Below are positions 9,285 through 18,953 of a stretch of 64,000 nt of DNA, piece after piece. The position numbers and the translations under genes are program-made. Position 1 is the first letter of the stretch, and each line of letters opens with the position of its first letter. This stretch comes from Rhodovulum steppense (GTDB lineage: Bacteria > Pseudomonadota > Alphaproteobacteria > Rhodobacterales > Rhodobacteraceae). The stretch spans positions 1 through 64,000 of the forward strand of contig NZ_SLVM01000010.1 in the NCBI RefSeq assembly GCF_004339675.1, read 5' to 3'. Below the pieces are notes generated by a model that saw nothing but the letters and a program-made list of their open reading frames with translations, searched no databases and had not been told where the DNA came from.

Positions 9285-11108
9285 ATGGCGCGCGCACCCC
9301 TTCTGCAGCTTTCCGGCATCTCGCTGACCTTTGGCGGCAACCCTGTTTTTGCGGGTCTCGATCTGGTGATCCAGCCGGGCGACCGGGTGGCGCTGGTGGG
9401 GCGCAACGGATCGGGCAAGTCGACGCTGATGAAGGTGATGGCCGGTCTGGTCGAGCCCGATGCGGGCGCGCGTATCCTCTCGCCCGGCACCACGGTCGGC
9501 TACATGGAGCAGGATCCCGACCTGTCGGGCTTTGCCACGCTGGGCGATTTCGCCGCCGCCACATTGCCGCCGGGCGAGGAATACCGCGTGGCGATGGTGG
9601 CCGAGGGGCTGAAATTCGACCCCGCCACCCCGGTCGCGACCGCCTCGGGCGGCGAGCGGCGGCGGGCGGCGCTGGCCCGTCTTCTGGCCGAGGCGCCGTC
9701 GCTGATGCTGCTGGACGAGCCGACCAACCATCTCGACATCGAGGCGATTGCCTGGCTGGAATCGCAGCTGGGCGAGACGCGCTCGGCCTTCGTGCTGATC
9801 TCGCATGACCGGGCCTTCCTGCGCGCGCTGGCGCGGGCGACGCTGTGGATCGACCGCGGCGAGGTGCGCCGCCAGGAACGCGGCTTCGAGGCGTTCGAGG
9901 AATGGCGCGACAGGATCTGGGCCGAGGAGGACGAGGCGCGCCACAAGCTTGAGCGCCGGATCAAGGCCGAGGGCCGCTGGGCGGTCGAGGGGATATCGGC
10001 CCGGCGCAAGCGCAACCAGGGACGGCTGCGCGCGCTTGCCGCGATGCGCGAGGACCGCGCGGCGATGATCCGGCGGCAGGGCACCGCGGCGATGGCGCTG
10101 GACTCGGGGCCGCAATCGGGCAAGCGGGTCATCGAGGCCAGGGGTATCTCGAAGAGCTTTGACGACCGTGCGATCCTGCGCGATTTCAGCCTGCGCATCC
10201 ACCGGGGCGAGCGTGTGGCGCTGGTCGGACCGAACGGCGCGGGCAAGACGACGCTGTTGCGGATGCTGACCGGCGAACTGGCGCCCGATACCGGCGAGGT
10301 GGTCCTGGGTTCGAACGTGCAGATGGCGGTGTTCGACCAGAACCGCGCCGCGCTGGACCCCGACATGACGCTGTGGGAAAGCCTGACCGGCGATCCGGAG
10401 ATGCGCGTTTCGGGCAAGGCCGACCAGGTGCTGGTGCGCGGCCAGCCCCGCCATGTGGTCGGTTATCTCAAGGACTTCCTGTTCGACGAGGCGCAGGCCC
10501 GCGCGCCGGTCCGCGCGTTGTCGGGCGGCGAGCGGGCGCGGCTTCTGCTGGCGCGGATCATGGCGCGCGAGTCGAACCTTCTGGTTCTGGACGAGCCGAC
10601 GAACGATCTGGATGTCGAGACGCTGGATCTGTTGCAGGAATTGCTGTCGGACTATGACGGCACGGTGCTGCTGGTCAGCCATGATCGCGATTTCCTCGAC
10701 CGGGTGGCGTCCACCACCATCGCGATGGAGGGCGATGGCAAGGCCGTGGTCTATGCCGGGGGCTGGTCCGATTACCGTGGCCAGCGGGGGGGCGTGAGCG
10801 ATGCGCGGCCATCCGAGAAGCCTGCCGCCCCGGCTCCGAAACAGGTGCCCAGGAAGGCGGAAAGGACCGCGCAGGGGCTGAGCTTCACCGAAAGGCACAG
10901 GCTCGACGCGCTGCCCGCGGAGATCGCGCGGCTGGAGGCCGAGATCGGCAGGATCGAGGCGCTGCTGGCCGATCCGGAGCTGTTTGCGCGCGATCCCTCG
11001 AAATTCGCGAGGGCGAGCGAGGCGCTGGCCGAACGACAGGCGGCGTTGTCCGAGGCCGAGGAGGACTGGCTGATGCTGGCTGAGAAGGCCGAGGCGGCGG
11101 AACGCTAG
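9285..11108 (+). CDS. uup: ABC-F ATPase of the Uup type
   Basis: A 607-residue soluble protein with two ABC ATPase domains and no membrane segments. Walker A motifs are GRNGSGKST and GPNGAGKTT, signatures are ASGGERRR and LSGGERAR, and both sites have LDEPTN and SHDR. The inter-domain linker (about 215-275) is basic and helical. The C-terminal 70 residues form a charged coiled coil, as in Uup. ABC-F proteins act on ribosomes; Uup is linked to precise excision and to tolerance of branched DNA and ribosome assembly. It is a single-gene unit after the recA terminator. Uup rather than EttA is favoured by the C-terminal coiled coil. Confidence 0.88.
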   Translation: MARAPLLQLSGISLTFGGNPVFAGLDLVIQPGDRVALVGRNGSGKSTLMKVMAGLVEPDAGARILSPGTTVGYMEQDPDLSGFATLGDFAAATLPPGEEYRVAMVAEGLKFDPATPVATASGGERRRAALARLLAEAPSLMLLDEPTNHLDIEAIAWLESQLGETRSAFVLISHDRAFLRALARATLWIDRGEVRRQERGFEAFEEWRDRIWAEEDEARHKLERRIKAEGRWAVEGISARRKRNQGRLRALAAMREDRAAMIRRQGTAAMALDSGPQSGKRVIEARGISKSFDDRAILRDFSLRIHRGERVALVGPNGAGKTTLLRMLTGELAPDTGEVVLGSNVQMAVFDQNRAALDPDMTLWESLTGDPEMRVSGKADQVLVRGQPRHVVGYLKDFLFDEAQARAPVRALSGGERARLLLARIMARESNLLVLDEPTNDLDVETLDLLQELLSDYDGTVLLVSHDRDFLDRVASTTIAMEGDGKAVVYAGGWSDYRGQRGGVSDARPSEKPAAPAPKQVPRKAERTAQGLSFTERHRLDALPAEIARLEAEIGRIEALLADPELFARDPSKFARASEALAERQAALSEAEEDWLMLAEKAEAAER

Positions 11109-11149
11109 CCGGGGAGAGCGGTTTCGCCCCGGCTTGCGCCGGGGCTACC

Positions 11150-11215
11150 GGGTGGGGGGCGCTGCCCCCCCGTCCTTCGGACTCCCCCCGGGATATTTGC
11201 GGCCAGAAGAAGCAG
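11150..11215 (-). repeat. Intergenic repeat, reverse orientation
   Basis: On the minus strand: TTCTTCTGGCCGCAAATATC, followed by a CCGAAGG-containing spacer and a GGGGGGC/GCCCCCC stem-loop. It fills the gap between the convergent uup and SDR genes and may terminate both. Confidence 0.7.
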
Positions 11216-11253
11216 GGTTCGGGGTTTTCCCGGCGAGGCCGGATCGGGCGGCC

Positions 11254-12009
11254 TCAGCGCATTCTCAGCGCGCCGTCGAGCCGGATCACCTCGCCGTTCA
11301 GATAGCAATTCTCGATGATGTGGCAGACAAGGGCCGCAAATTCCGCCGGATCGCCCAGCCGGGGCGGGTTCGGCACGTCGGCAGCCACCCCGTCCATCAC
11401 CTCCTGGCCCAGACCTTCGAGCATCGGGGTGCGGAAGACGCCGGGCGCGATGGCCATCACGCGGATGCGCAGATTCGCCATGTCGCGGGCAAGCGGCAGG
11501 GTCATCGCAGCGACACCGCCCTTGGAGGCGGCATAGGCGGCCTGGCCCTTCTGCCCGTCGAAGGCGGCGATGGAGGCGGTGTTGACGATCACGCCGCGGC
11601 AGCCATCGGCCTCGTGATCGTTCCCGGCCATCTCGGCGGCGGCCAGGCGCAGCACGTTGAAGCTGCCGATCAGGTTGATCTCGACGGTGCGGCGGAAGCT
11701 TTCCAAGGCGTGCGGCCCGTTCCGGCCCAGAACCCGCTCGGCGGTGGCGATGCCGGCGCAGTTGATGCAGGCGGTCAGCCCGCCCATCTGCGCGACCGCC
11801 TCGCCGATGGCCTGGGCGACCGAGGTTTCGTCGGTGACATCGACCGGCTGGAAGCCCGCGCCGATCTCGGCCGCCAGCGCCATGCCGCGCTCGGCGTCGC
11901 GGTCGAGGATGGTCACCGCCGCCTCGCCCGCGCAAAGTGCGCGCGCCGCCGCCGCCCCGAGACCCGAGGCGCCCCCGGTCACGATGGCCCTGGTTTCGCT
12001 GATCCGCAT
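11254..12009 (-). CDS. Short-chain dehydrogenase (3-hydroxyacyl-CoA dehydrogenase type II-like)
   Basis: A 251-residue classical SDR. It has the cofactor motif TGGASGLG near residue 12, an aspartate after the second strand (ILDRD) that favours NAD, NCAG, and a catalytic Ser-Tyr-Lys with YAASKGG. The stretch [13 protein letters not shown] and the overall pattern resemble type II 3-hydroxyacyl-CoA dehydrogenase (HSD10), which acts in beta-oxidation and branched-chain degradation. It is the 3'-most gene of a minus-strand pair with the TPM gene. Substrate specificity is an inference from family resemblance. Confidence 0.8.
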   Translation of the reverse strand: MRISETRAIVTGGASGLGAAAARALCAGEAAVTILDRDAERGMALAAEIGAGFQPVDVTDETSVAQAIGEAVAQMGGLTACINCAGIATAERVLGRNGPHALESFRRTVEINLIGSFNVLRLAAAEMAGNDHEADGCRGVIVNTASIAAFDGQKGQAAYAASKGGVAAMTLPLARDMANLRIRVMAIAPGVFRTPMLEGLGQEVMDGVAADVPNPPRLGDPAEFAALVCHIIENCYLNGEVIRLDGALRMR

Positions 12010-12084
12010 GGTTTCCCCTCCCTTTCGGCCCGTCCGGCCAGTGCTAGCCGCGACGCGCGCGGCTTGTCCATGCGTCCTTGCGGC

Positions 12085-12939
12085 CTACCAGCGCCCGCTG
12101 GCGCCGCCCCCCGAAGACTTGCCGCCGCCGAAGCCGCCGCTCGACCCGCCGGGGTGCGAGATCGGGTAGGTTTTCGTGTCGCGCCGCCCGCAGGCGGGGC
12201 AGGAGGTGACCTGTCGGCCTTCGCCGACCTCGGCGCCAGTGGCGGGGCGGATCACCTCGCGGCTCCGGTGCAGGCCGCGATGGCCGCAACCGGGGCAGCG
12301 CCGGACCCGCAGGCCCAGATCGCCCAGCCGCCGCCGGAAGGCGACCGCCAGAAAGAAGGCCGCGAACAGCAGCGGCGGCAGAAGCCCCGCCCCCCATCCG
12401 CCCGTGCCCGAGCCGGACCCGGGCGGCTTGCCCGCGGCATGGGGCCGGGCGATGCGGGCGATGGCGGCCATGGTGCCGGTCTCGATCCCCTCGGAATAGC
12501 GGTCCTCGCGGAACAGGGGCAGGAAGCTCTCCTCGACCACATCGCGCGCCACGCGGTCCCAGTCGCGCGCGTAACCCGCGCCCAGTTCCAGCCGCATCTC
12601 GCGGTCGCGATGGGCAACCAGAACAAGGATGCCGTCATTGCGCGTCGCATCGCCCACGCTCCAGGCGTTGAAAAGGTCCGTCGCGAAATCCTCGAACAGG
12701 CCAAGATACCCGTAATCGGACCGGCGGGCGATGGTCACCACGGTCATCTCGACCCCGGTTTCGGCCCGCAGCGCGGACAGCGCGGCGCGCAGGCGGTCCT
12801 CGGCCGCGGCCTCGATGATCGCGGCATGGTCGTTGACAAAAAGATCGTCAGGCGCGGGCCAGTTGCCGGTCTGGGCAAGTGCCGGGGCCTGCGCGACCAG
12901 CAGCGGGATCGTCAGGATCAGGGCAAGTCGGCGGGCCAT
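12085..12939 (-). CDS. TPM-domain protein with signal peptide and C-terminal zinc ribbon
   Basis: A 284-residue envelope protein. Residues 1-22 form a signal peptide. A TPM domain (about 30-150) contains VNDHAAII, TVVTIARRSDYG and DGILVLVAHRDREMRLELG. A transmembrane helix lies near 190-205. The cytoplasmic or stalk tail carries two CxxC pairs (CPGCG, CPACG) and ends in a Gly/Ser-rich SGGFGGGKSSGGG segment. TPM proteins are linked to photosystem repair in plants and to envelope quality control in bacteria; the function here is unknown. The tail resembles YgcG-type proteins. Confidence 0.78.
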   Translation of the reverse strand: MARRLALILTIPLLVAQAPALAQTGNWPAPDDLFVNDHAAIIEAAAEDRLRAALSALRAETGVEMTVVTIARRSDYGYLGLFEDFATDLFNAWSVGDATRNDGILVLVAHRDREMRLELGAGYARDWDRVARDVVEESFLPLFREDRYSEGIETGTMAAIARIARPHAAGKPPGSGSGTGGWGAGLLPPLLFAAFFLAVAFRRRLGDLGLRVRRCPGCGHRGLHRSREVIRPATGAEVGEGRQVTSCPACGRRDTKTYPISHPGGSSGGFGGGKSSGGGASGRW

Positions 12940-13192
12940 GGGCGGTCTCCGGGGAGGCGGGGAGCGATTGTCCGGAGGCTGGGCGAGCGGCTGCCGCTTG
13001 TCCAGCCCCCGCCCGGCGGAAAGCCGCCGGGCGGGGAGCGTGGAACAGGGGCTGTGTCACATCCCCGTGTTCGTCCCTTTCACTGCAGGCGATGCAGCCC
13101 TTTTTACAGTATCATCGAGAGGCGCCGGTTCGGACGCCTGGCCCTTTATCGGGCCGAATTCCGAGGACGATAGAGAGGCAAGGAGAATTCCG

Positions 13193-13792
13193 ATGAAACT
13201 GAATCGTTTCACGCTTCCGCTGGCGCTGACTTTCGGCGCCGTTGCGGTCACCCCGGCGCTGGCCGGCAGCTACAGCCCCGCCCCGGCCGATCAGCCGGTC
13301 ATTGCCGCGGCGCCCGTGCCGGTGCCTGCCCCGAGCGGCGATTGGGGCGGCGCCTATGCCGGTCTGCAACTGGGCTATGCCGATGTGAATGTCTCGGGTG
13401 CGAGCGGCGGCGATGGCGAGATCTATGGCTTTCATGTCGGCTATCGCTGGGACATGGGCACGCTGGTGACCGGCATCGAGCTGGACTATGACCGCGCCGA
13501 TATCGGCCTCGCGGGCGGCACCGAGGAGCTGGAAGATGTCTGGCGGCTGAAGGGGCAGGTGGGTTACGATATGGGGTCGACCATGCTCTACGGCACGGCG
13601 GGCGCGGCGCGTGCCGGCACCTCGCTCGGCGACGAGACGGGCCCGTTCGTCGGTGTGGGGCTTGCCTGGCAGCCGTCGCCATCCTGGATCATCGGTGGCG
13701 AGGTTCTCTACCACGATTTCGACGAGTTCGGCAGCTCGGGTGTGGGTGGCGATGCCACCACCGCGACGCTGCGCGCGTCGTTCCGGTTCTGA
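13193..13792 (+). CDS. Outer-membrane beta-barrel protein
   Basis: A 199-residue secreted protein. A signal peptide (about 1-24, ending ALA) is followed by a short Pro/Ala-rich linker and then about eight amphipathic strands. WGGAYAGLQLGYADV is the typical first strand of small OmpA/OmpW-like barrels. The protein ends in phenylalanine (ASFRF), the BAM-recognition signature. GGAGG-type ribosome site AAGGAG precedes the ATG by six bases. The gene is monocistronic, with a hairpin after it. No plug or peptidoglycan-binding domain is present. Confidence 0.8.
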   Translation: MKLNRFTLPLALTFGAVAVTPALAGSYSPAPADQPVIAAAPVPVPAPSGDWGGAYAGLQLGYADVNVSGASGGDGEIYGFHVGYRWDMGTLVTGIELDYDRADIGLAGGTEELEDVWRLKGQVGYDMGSTMLYGTAGAARAGTSLGDETGPFVGVGLAWQPSPSWIIGGEVLYHDFDEFGSSGVGGDATTATLRASFRF

Positions 13793-13802
13793 ACCGGGGG
13801 CC

Positions 13803-13823
13803 GGGGCGGCGTCAGGCCGCCCC
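13803..13823. terminator. GC hairpin between convergent genes
   Basis: GGGGCGGC-GTCAG-GCCGCCCC is a perfect 8-base stem just after the barrel gene and overlapping the last codons of the convergent decarboxylase gene. There is no T-tract, so intrinsic termination is uncertain. Confidence 0.45.
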
Positions 13824-15200
13824 GCTCACCTTCGCCAGCACGCGGGGCAGCATCATCACGTCCGCGTGCGTGCAGTCGAACGACCCGACCTGCACCCGGA
13901 TCACGAACCGGCCCTGATGCCGCGTCTGGGTCAGGTAGACGCGGCCGTCATCATTGACCCGTTTCAGAAGCGCCTCGGTCGCGGCATCGTCGCCAAGCGC
14001 GAAGGTGAACAGCGACAACCGCGGCTCGGTCACGATCTCGAAACCGGGCAGGGCGGCGATGGCGTCGCGCGCCTCGGCGGCCCAGGCGACGTGGTTCCGG
14101 ATGCGGGTGCGCAATCCTTCCAGCCCATAGGCGCGCAGCACGAACCACAGCTTCAGCGCCCGGAACCGACGGCCCAGCGGCACCGTCCATTCGTTGAAAT
14201 CGGTCACATCCGACTGGCCCAGCGTTTCCAGGTAATCGGGCCGCAGCCCCAGCGTGCGGACCTGTGCCGCGGGGTCGGCGAGGAACTGCACCGCGCAGTC
14301 GAACTGCACGCCCAGCCATTTATGCGGGTTCGTGACGATGGAATCGGCCCCGTCGATCCCTTCCCATAGCGCCCAGAATTCCGGGCAGATCATCGCCGAG
14401 CCCGCCCAGGCCGCATCGACATGGGTGTAAAGATGATGCGCCCGGGCGATGGCCAGCGTTTCCGCGACCCGGTCGATGGCGCCGATCCCGGTGCCGCCGA
14501 CACACAGGATCACGCCCGCCGGAAGGTGGCCCGCCGCCAGATCGGCCCGGATCGCGGCATCAAGCGCCTCGGGATCCATCGCATGGGTCGCGTCCGTCGG
14601 CACCTTGACCAGGTTCTCCTGCCCGATCCCGGACAGCCGCGCCGCCTTGTCGACCGAGGAATGGGTCTGGGCGCTGGCATAAAGCCTCAGCCGCTTCTGG
14701 CCCGACAGCCCCTGCGCATTGCCCGCCCAGCCCAGCGCGCGTTCGCGCATCGTCAGCACCGCCGAGAGAGTGGCGGTGGTGGCGCTGTCATGGATCGTGC
14801 CGGTGAAGCGGGGGGCAAGCCCCAGCGCCTGACGCAGCCAGTCGACCGTCACCTGTTCAAGTTCCGTGGCGGCGGGGGCGGTCTGCCAGAGCATGCATTG
14901 CGCGGCCATCGCATTGGCCAGTTGCTCGGCCAGCATGGAGGCGGGGGCGGCGTTCGCCGGGAAATAGGCGAAGAAGCGGGGATGCTGCCAATGGGTCATG
15001 GCATCGGGCACCAGCGCCTGGAAATCGTCCCAGATCGTTTCCATCGGTTCGGCGGCCTCGGGCGGTGCGGCGGGCAGGCGGGCGGCGGTGGCGCCGGGGG
15101 GCGTCTGTGCGCGCACGGGGCGGTCGCGCAGCCCCCGGTGATAGTCGCGCGCCCAGTCGGCGGCGCGTTTCGACCAATGCGCCAGATCGTCGTGGTCCAT
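13812..15200 (-). CDS. PLP-dependent decarboxylase (aromatic-L-amino-acid decarboxylase family)
   Basis: A 462-residue group II decarboxylase. The PLP lysine is in NPHKWLG, with [10 protein letters not shown] (Asp binding the pyridine N) upstream and TAPAATELE...ALGL near the N-terminus. Family members decarboxylate aromatic amino acids such as tryptophan, tyrosine or DOPA; the exact substrate is not evident. The ATG at 15200 gives MDHDDLAHW, a natural start; an upstream ATG would run into the intergenic repeat. The gene stands alone. Confidence 0.85.
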   Translation of the reverse strand: MDHDDLAHWSKRAADWARDYHRGLRDRPVRAQTPPGATAARLPAAPPEAAEPMETIWDDFQALVPDAMTHWQHPRFFAYFPANAAPASMLAEQLANAMAAQCMLWQTAPAATELEQVTVDWLRQALGLAPRFTGTIHDSATTATLSAVLTMRERALGWAGNAQGLSGQKRLRLYASAQTHSSVDKAARLSGIGQENLVKVPTDATHAMDPEALDAAIRADLAAGHLPAGVILCVGGTGIGAIDRVAETLAIARAHHLYTHVDAAWAGSAMICPEFWALWEGIDGADSIVTNPHKWLGVQFDCAVQFLADPAAQVRTLGLRPDYLETLGQSDVTDFNEWTVPLGRRFRALKLWFVLRAYGLEGLRTRIRNHVAWAAEARDAIAALPGFEIVTEPRLSLFTFALGDDAATEALLKRVNDDGRVYLTQTRHQGRFVIRVQVGSFDCTHADVMMLPRVLAKVSGAA

Positions 15201-15221
15201 CGCCCCTGTCTCCTGTCGGAT

Positions 15222-15257
15222 GCCTCCGGCGGGGATATTTGGGGCCAGAAGAAGGGG
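15222..15257 (-). repeat. Intergenic repeat core, reverse orientation
   Basis: On the minus strand: TTCTTCTGGCCCCAAATATC followed by a CGCCGGAGGC tail like the long copies at 2475 and 58036. It lies between two minus-strand genes. Confidence 0.7.
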
Positions 15258-15274
15258 CAAGGGGGCGCGGCGTC

Positions 15275-15607
15275 TCAGCCGAGGCTGTCGCGCAGGCGTC
15301 TGGGCAGGCTGGCGCGGATGGTGGCGTGGCTTTCGGTCAGGCGGTGGGCAAGGTCGGGGTCAGAAGCGGGCAACGCGATCCAGCCGCCGCGCGGCAGATA
15401 GGGGGCGCGGGTGGCGCGGCCGGTTTCGATCAGCATTTCGGCAAAGGCGGGATCGGGGCATTTGAGCGAGACGCGGCCCTGACCGAGCGCGAGGATCGCG
15501 AAGATCTTGCCGCCGAGTTTCCAGACCTCGGCCTCGGGGCCGAAGGGCTGCTCGCGCGTGGCGCCGGGCAGCGCGTCGCAGAAGGCGATGATCTGATCCT
15601 CGGTCAT
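15275..15607 (-). CDS. MmcQ/YjbR-family protein
   Basis: A 110-residue small alpha/beta protein of the YjbR/MmcQ family. It shows the [24 protein letters not shown] pattern and the conserved RGGWIAL...[12 protein letters not shown] segment. The fold is CyaY-like and the family is often described as DNA-binding, but its role is unknown. The ATG at 15607 matches the usual N-terminus. It is divergent from cysS, with about 108 bases between the two starts. Confidence 0.8.
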   Translation of the reverse strand: MTEDQIIAFCDALPGATREQPFGPEAEVWKLGGKIFAILALGQGRVSLKCPDPAFAEMLIETGRATRAPYLPRGGWIALPASDPDLAHRLTESHATIRASLPRRLRDSLG

Positions 15608-15715
15608 GCGGGCAGGGTGCCCCGTGGCGCGCGGTTGTGCAAGCCGGTCGGCATATTCCCATCGCGGCCCGGATATGCCAGAACCCGGCCCGGGACGCGC
15701 GCGAAGGACCACGCC

Positions 15716-17185
15716 ATGACCGAGATCCGCCTATACAACAGCAGGACGCGCCGCAAGGAGACGTTCGAGCCCCTCGACCCCGCGAATGTGCGGATGTATG
15801 TCTGCGGGCCCACCGTCTATGACCGCGCGCATCTGGGCAATGCGCGGCCCGTGGTGACCTTTGACGTGCTGTTCCGGCTGTTGCGCCATGTGTATGGCGA
15901 GGGCGCGGTGACTTATGTGCGCAATTTCACCGATGTCGATGACAAGATCAACGCCGCCGCGCAGGCGCGGCGCGCGGCGGGCGATCCGCGGTCGCTGGAG
16001 GACCTGATCCGCGAGCGGACGGACGAGACCATTGGCTGGTATCACGCCGACATGGATGCGCTGGGAGCGCTGCGGCCCAGCCATGAGCCGCGCGCGACCG
16101 AGTGGATCGGGGCGATGATCGCCATGATCGAGGGGCTGATCGCCAAGGGTCATGCCTATGCGGCCGAAGGCCATGTGCTGTTCCGGGTGCGGTCCTATGC
16201 GGCCTATGGCGCGCTTTCGGGCCGGTCGGTCGACGACATGATCGCGGGCGCCCGGGTCGAGGTGGCGCCGTTCAAGGAAGACCCGATGGACTTCGTCCTG
16301 TGGAAGCCCTCGGATGACGAGTTGCCGGGCTGGGACAGCCCCTGGGGCCGCGGGCGGCCGGGCTGGCACATCGAATGCTCGGCCATGGCGCATGAATTGC
16401 TGGGGGCGTCCTTCGACATCCATGGCGGCGGCATCGACCTGCAATTCCCCCACCACGAGAACGAGATCGCCCAAAGCTGCTGCGCCCACCCCGAGGGCGG
16501 TTTCGCCCGGGTCTGGATGCACAACGAGATGCTGCAGGTCGAGGGCAAGAAGATGTCCAAGAGCCTTGGCAATTTCTTCACCGTGCGCGACCTGCTGGAC
16601 GGAAATTGGAGCGGAGGCTGGAAAGTGCCGGGCGAGGTGATCCGCTTCGTGTTCCTGTCCACGCATTACCGCAGCCCGATGGACTGGACGGTGGAGAAGG
16701 CTGAAAACGCCAAAGATACCCTGCGGAATTGGTTCCGCTTGTCAGAACCGGAAAATCCCGACGGTTACGGTCTCCACTGCGTATTGCCCCATCTTGCCGA
16801 TGATCTAAACACGGCCGAGGCGATTGGTGCTCTGCATGCGTTGGCCGCCAATGGTCAAGGTGCGGCTCTCCGCTATGCGCTCAACTTGCTGGGCCTTGAT
16901 CCTAGTTCCGATTGGTGGCGGGAGGGTCGAGACGAAAGGACGAGCGATGGTCTGAGCATCGGTGTTTCATGGAGTGGCGTCCGGCCTCCTGAACAGATCG
17001 AGCTTGCGAGCGCGCTTGCTTTTCAATGGGCAAATCTTCGCAAGCGTAAAGAATATGCTGCGGCCGACGACCTGAGGGCATCTGCTGGCTTTTCGGGCTT
17101 GGAACTGCGCGCGACGAAGGAGCGTGACGCTCATGCTGAGATCAAGGACCATTTCGACCCGGCTAAGCTTGAGGCGCTGAAATGA
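15716..17185 (+). CDS. cysS: Cysteinyl-tRNA synthetase (mosaic 3' part)
   Basis: A 489-residue class I synthetase that charges tRNA-Cys. It carries [15 protein letters not shown] (HIGH-type motif), zinc ligands including the Cys of MYVCGPTV and [29 protein letters not shown], and KMSKSLGN. Up to about base 16700 the codon use matches the GC-rich neighbours. From there to the stop it becomes clearly less GC-rich, with many T- and A-ending codons. The final [11 protein letters not shown] tail is normal for the order. The switch falls after the catalytic core, in the DALR/anticodon-binding region, which suggests recombination with a foreign allele. The frame is intact. Confidence 0.95.
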   Translation: MTEIRLYNSRTRRKETFEPLDPANVRMYVCGPTVYDRAHLGNARPVVTFDVLFRLLRHVYGEGAVTYVRNFTDVDDKINAAAQARRAAGDPRSLEDLIRERTDETIGWYHADMDALGALRPSHEPRATEWIGAMIAMIEGLIAKGHAYAAEGHVLFRVRSYAAYGALSGRSVDDMIAGARVEVAPFKEDPMDFVLWKPSDDELPGWDSPWGRGRPGWHIECSAMAHELLGASFDIHGGGIDLQFPHHENEIAQSCCAHPEGGFARVWMHNEMLQVEGKKMSKSLGNFFTVRDLLDGNWSGGWKVPGEVIRFVFLSTHYRSPMDWTVEKAENAKDTLRNWFRLSEPENPDGYGLHCVLPHLADDLNTAEAIGALHALAANGQGAALRYALNLLGLDPSSDWWREGRDERTSDGLSIGVSWSGVRPPEQIELASALAFQWANLRKRKEYAAADDLRASAGFSGLELRATKERDAHAEIKDHFDPAKLEALK

Positions 17186-17240
17186 TAGCTTCGTCGCAAG
17201 CCACTTGCCCCAGCGCCCGGCCCGAGGGGTGGGGGCTGAA

Positions 17241-17293
17241 AGCGCCCGCCCCTGGGGGGCGGGTCGGGCGCTGTCCGGGCCTGCGGCCCGGAC
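17241..17293 (+). terminator. Two tandem GC hairpins between cysS and cimA
   Basis: The first hairpin is bounded by AGCGCCC / GGGCGCT (17241-17272). Directly after it comes GTCCGGGCC-TGC-GGCCCGGAC (17273-17293), a perfect 9-base stem. Neither has a T-tract. They may attenuate or terminate cysS transcription before cimA. Confidence 0.5.
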
Positions 17294-17321
17294 GGAATGA
17301 TCTTGGAGCGCGGTTTATCCG

Positions 17322-18953
17322 ATGACCCGCGAACGCCTCTACCTCTACGACACGACCCTCCGCGACGGGCAGCAGACGCAGGGGGTGCAGTTCTCGACCG
17401 ACGAGAAATGCCGGATCGCCCGGACGCTCGACGCCCTCGGCGTCGATTACATCGAGGGCGGCTGGCCCGGCGCGAACCCCACCGACAGCGCCTTTTTCGA
17501 GACCGCGCCCAAGACCCGCGCGCGGCTGACCGCCTTCGGCATGACCAAGCGGGCCGGGCGGTCGGCCGAGAACGACGAGGTGCTGGCCACCGTCCTGAAC
17601 GCGGGCACGCAGAGCGTCTGCCTCGTCGGCAAGACCCACGATTTCCACGTCACCACGGCGCTGGGCATCACGCTGGCGGAGAACGTCGAGAACATCGCCC
17701 GCTCCATCGCCCATGTGGTGCGAGAGGGGCGCGAGGCGCTGTTTGACGCGGAACATTTCTTCGACGGCTGGAAGGCCGACCCGGCCTATGCCTTCGACTG
17801 CCTCAAGGCCGCGCACGAGGCCGGCGCGCGCTGGATCGTTCTGTGCGACACCAACGGCGGGACGCTGCCTCGTGAGGTGGGCGAGATCACCGCCGAGGTC
17901 ATCGCCCGCGGCATCCCCGGCACGACCATCGGCATCCATACCCATGACGATACCGGCAACGCGGTGGCGGGCAGCCTGGCCGCCGTGGACGCCGGGGCGC
18001 GGCAGGTGCAGGGCACGCTGAACGGGCTGGGCGAACGCTGCGGCAACGCCAACCTGACCACGCTGATCCCCACGTTCCTGCTGAAGGAACCCTATGCCAG
18101 CCGGTTCCAGACCGGCGTGACGCGCGAGGCGCTGGCGGGGCTCACCCGCGCCTCGCGGCTTCTGGATGACATCCTCAACCGCGTGCCGCGCAAGGCCGCG
18201 GCCTATGTCGGCGCTTCGGCCTTCACCCACAAGGCGGGGCTGCACGCCAGCGCCATCCTCAAGGATCCCACGACCTACGAACACATCGACCCGGCCCTCG
18301 TCGGCAATGCCCGCGTGATCCCGATGTCGAACCAGGCGGGGCAGTCGAACCTGCGCAGCCGTCTGGCCGATGCCGGCATCGAGGTTGCCCCCGACGACCC
18401 GCGCCTGCCCCTGATCCTCGACGAGATCAAGACGCGCGAGGGGCAGGGCTATTCCTACGACACCGCGCAGGCAAGCTTCGAGATCGCCGCCCGCCGCATC
18501 CTGGGGCAACTGCCCACGTTCTTCACGGTGAAACGCTACCGCGTGACGGTGGAACGCCGCCGTCTGCCGCCCGACCGCACGGTGACACTCTCCGAGGCGG
18601 TTGTGGTGGTCGACATTGCGGGCGAGCGCAAGCTGTCGGTGTCCGAAAGCCTCGATGCCGAGGGCAACGACCGCGGCCCGGTCAACGCTCTGTCGCGCGC
18701 GCTGGCCAAGGACCTCGGGCCCTACCAGTCGATCATCGACGACATGAAGCTGGTCGATTTCAAGGTGCGCATCACAAACGGCGGCACCGAGGCGGTGACC
18801 CGCGTCATCATCGACTGCGAGGACGGGCAGGGGCGGCGCTGGGCCACGGTGGGGGTCTCGCCCAATATCGTCGATGCCAGTTTCGAGGCGCTTCTGGATG
18901 CGGTCGTGTGGAAACTGGTGCGCGACGGGGCGCCGGTATCGGGGAAAGCCTGA
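17322..18953 (+). CDS. cimA: (R)-citramalate synthase-type enzyme (CimA family)
   Basis: A 543-residue DRE-TIM aldolase. The barrel opens with LYDTTLRDGQQTQG and has metal ligands in HTHDDTGNAVAG and the NGLGERCGNANL motif. A C-terminal LeuA-type regulatory domain covers about 410-535. Family members condense pyruvate (or another 2-oxoacid) with acetyl-CoA; this subgroup is annotated as citramalate synthase, leading to 2-oxobutyrate and isoleucine. Length and order of motifs are normal. The stop overlaps the next start (TGATG), so the downstream methyltransferase is translationally coupled. The exact acyl acceptor is not proved. Confidence 0.88.
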   Translation: MTRERLYLYDTTLRDGQQTQGVQFSTDEKCRIARTLDALGVDYIEGGWPGANPTDSAFFETAPKTRARLTAFGMTKRAGRSAENDEVLATVLNAGTQSVCLVGKTHDFHVTTALGITLAENVENIARSIAHVVREGREALFDAEHFFDGWKADPAYAFDCLKAAHEAGARWIVLCDTNGGTLPREVGEITAEVIARGIPGTTIGIHTHDDTGNAVAGSLAAVDAGARQVQGTLNGLGERCGNANLTTLIPTFLLKEPYASRFQTGVTREALAGLTRASRLLDDILNRVPRKAAAYVGASAFTHKAGLHASAILKDPTTYEHIDPALVGNARVIPMSNQAGQSNLRSRLADAGIEVAPDDPRLPLILDEIKTREGQGYSYDTAQASFEIAARRILGQLPTFFTVKRYRVTVERRRLPPDRTVTLSEAVVVVDIAGERKLSVSESLDAEGNDRGPVNALSRALAKDLGPYQSIIDDMKLVDFKVRITNGGTEAVTRVIIDCEDGQGRRWATVGVSPNIVDASFEALLDAVVWKLVRDGAPVSGKA

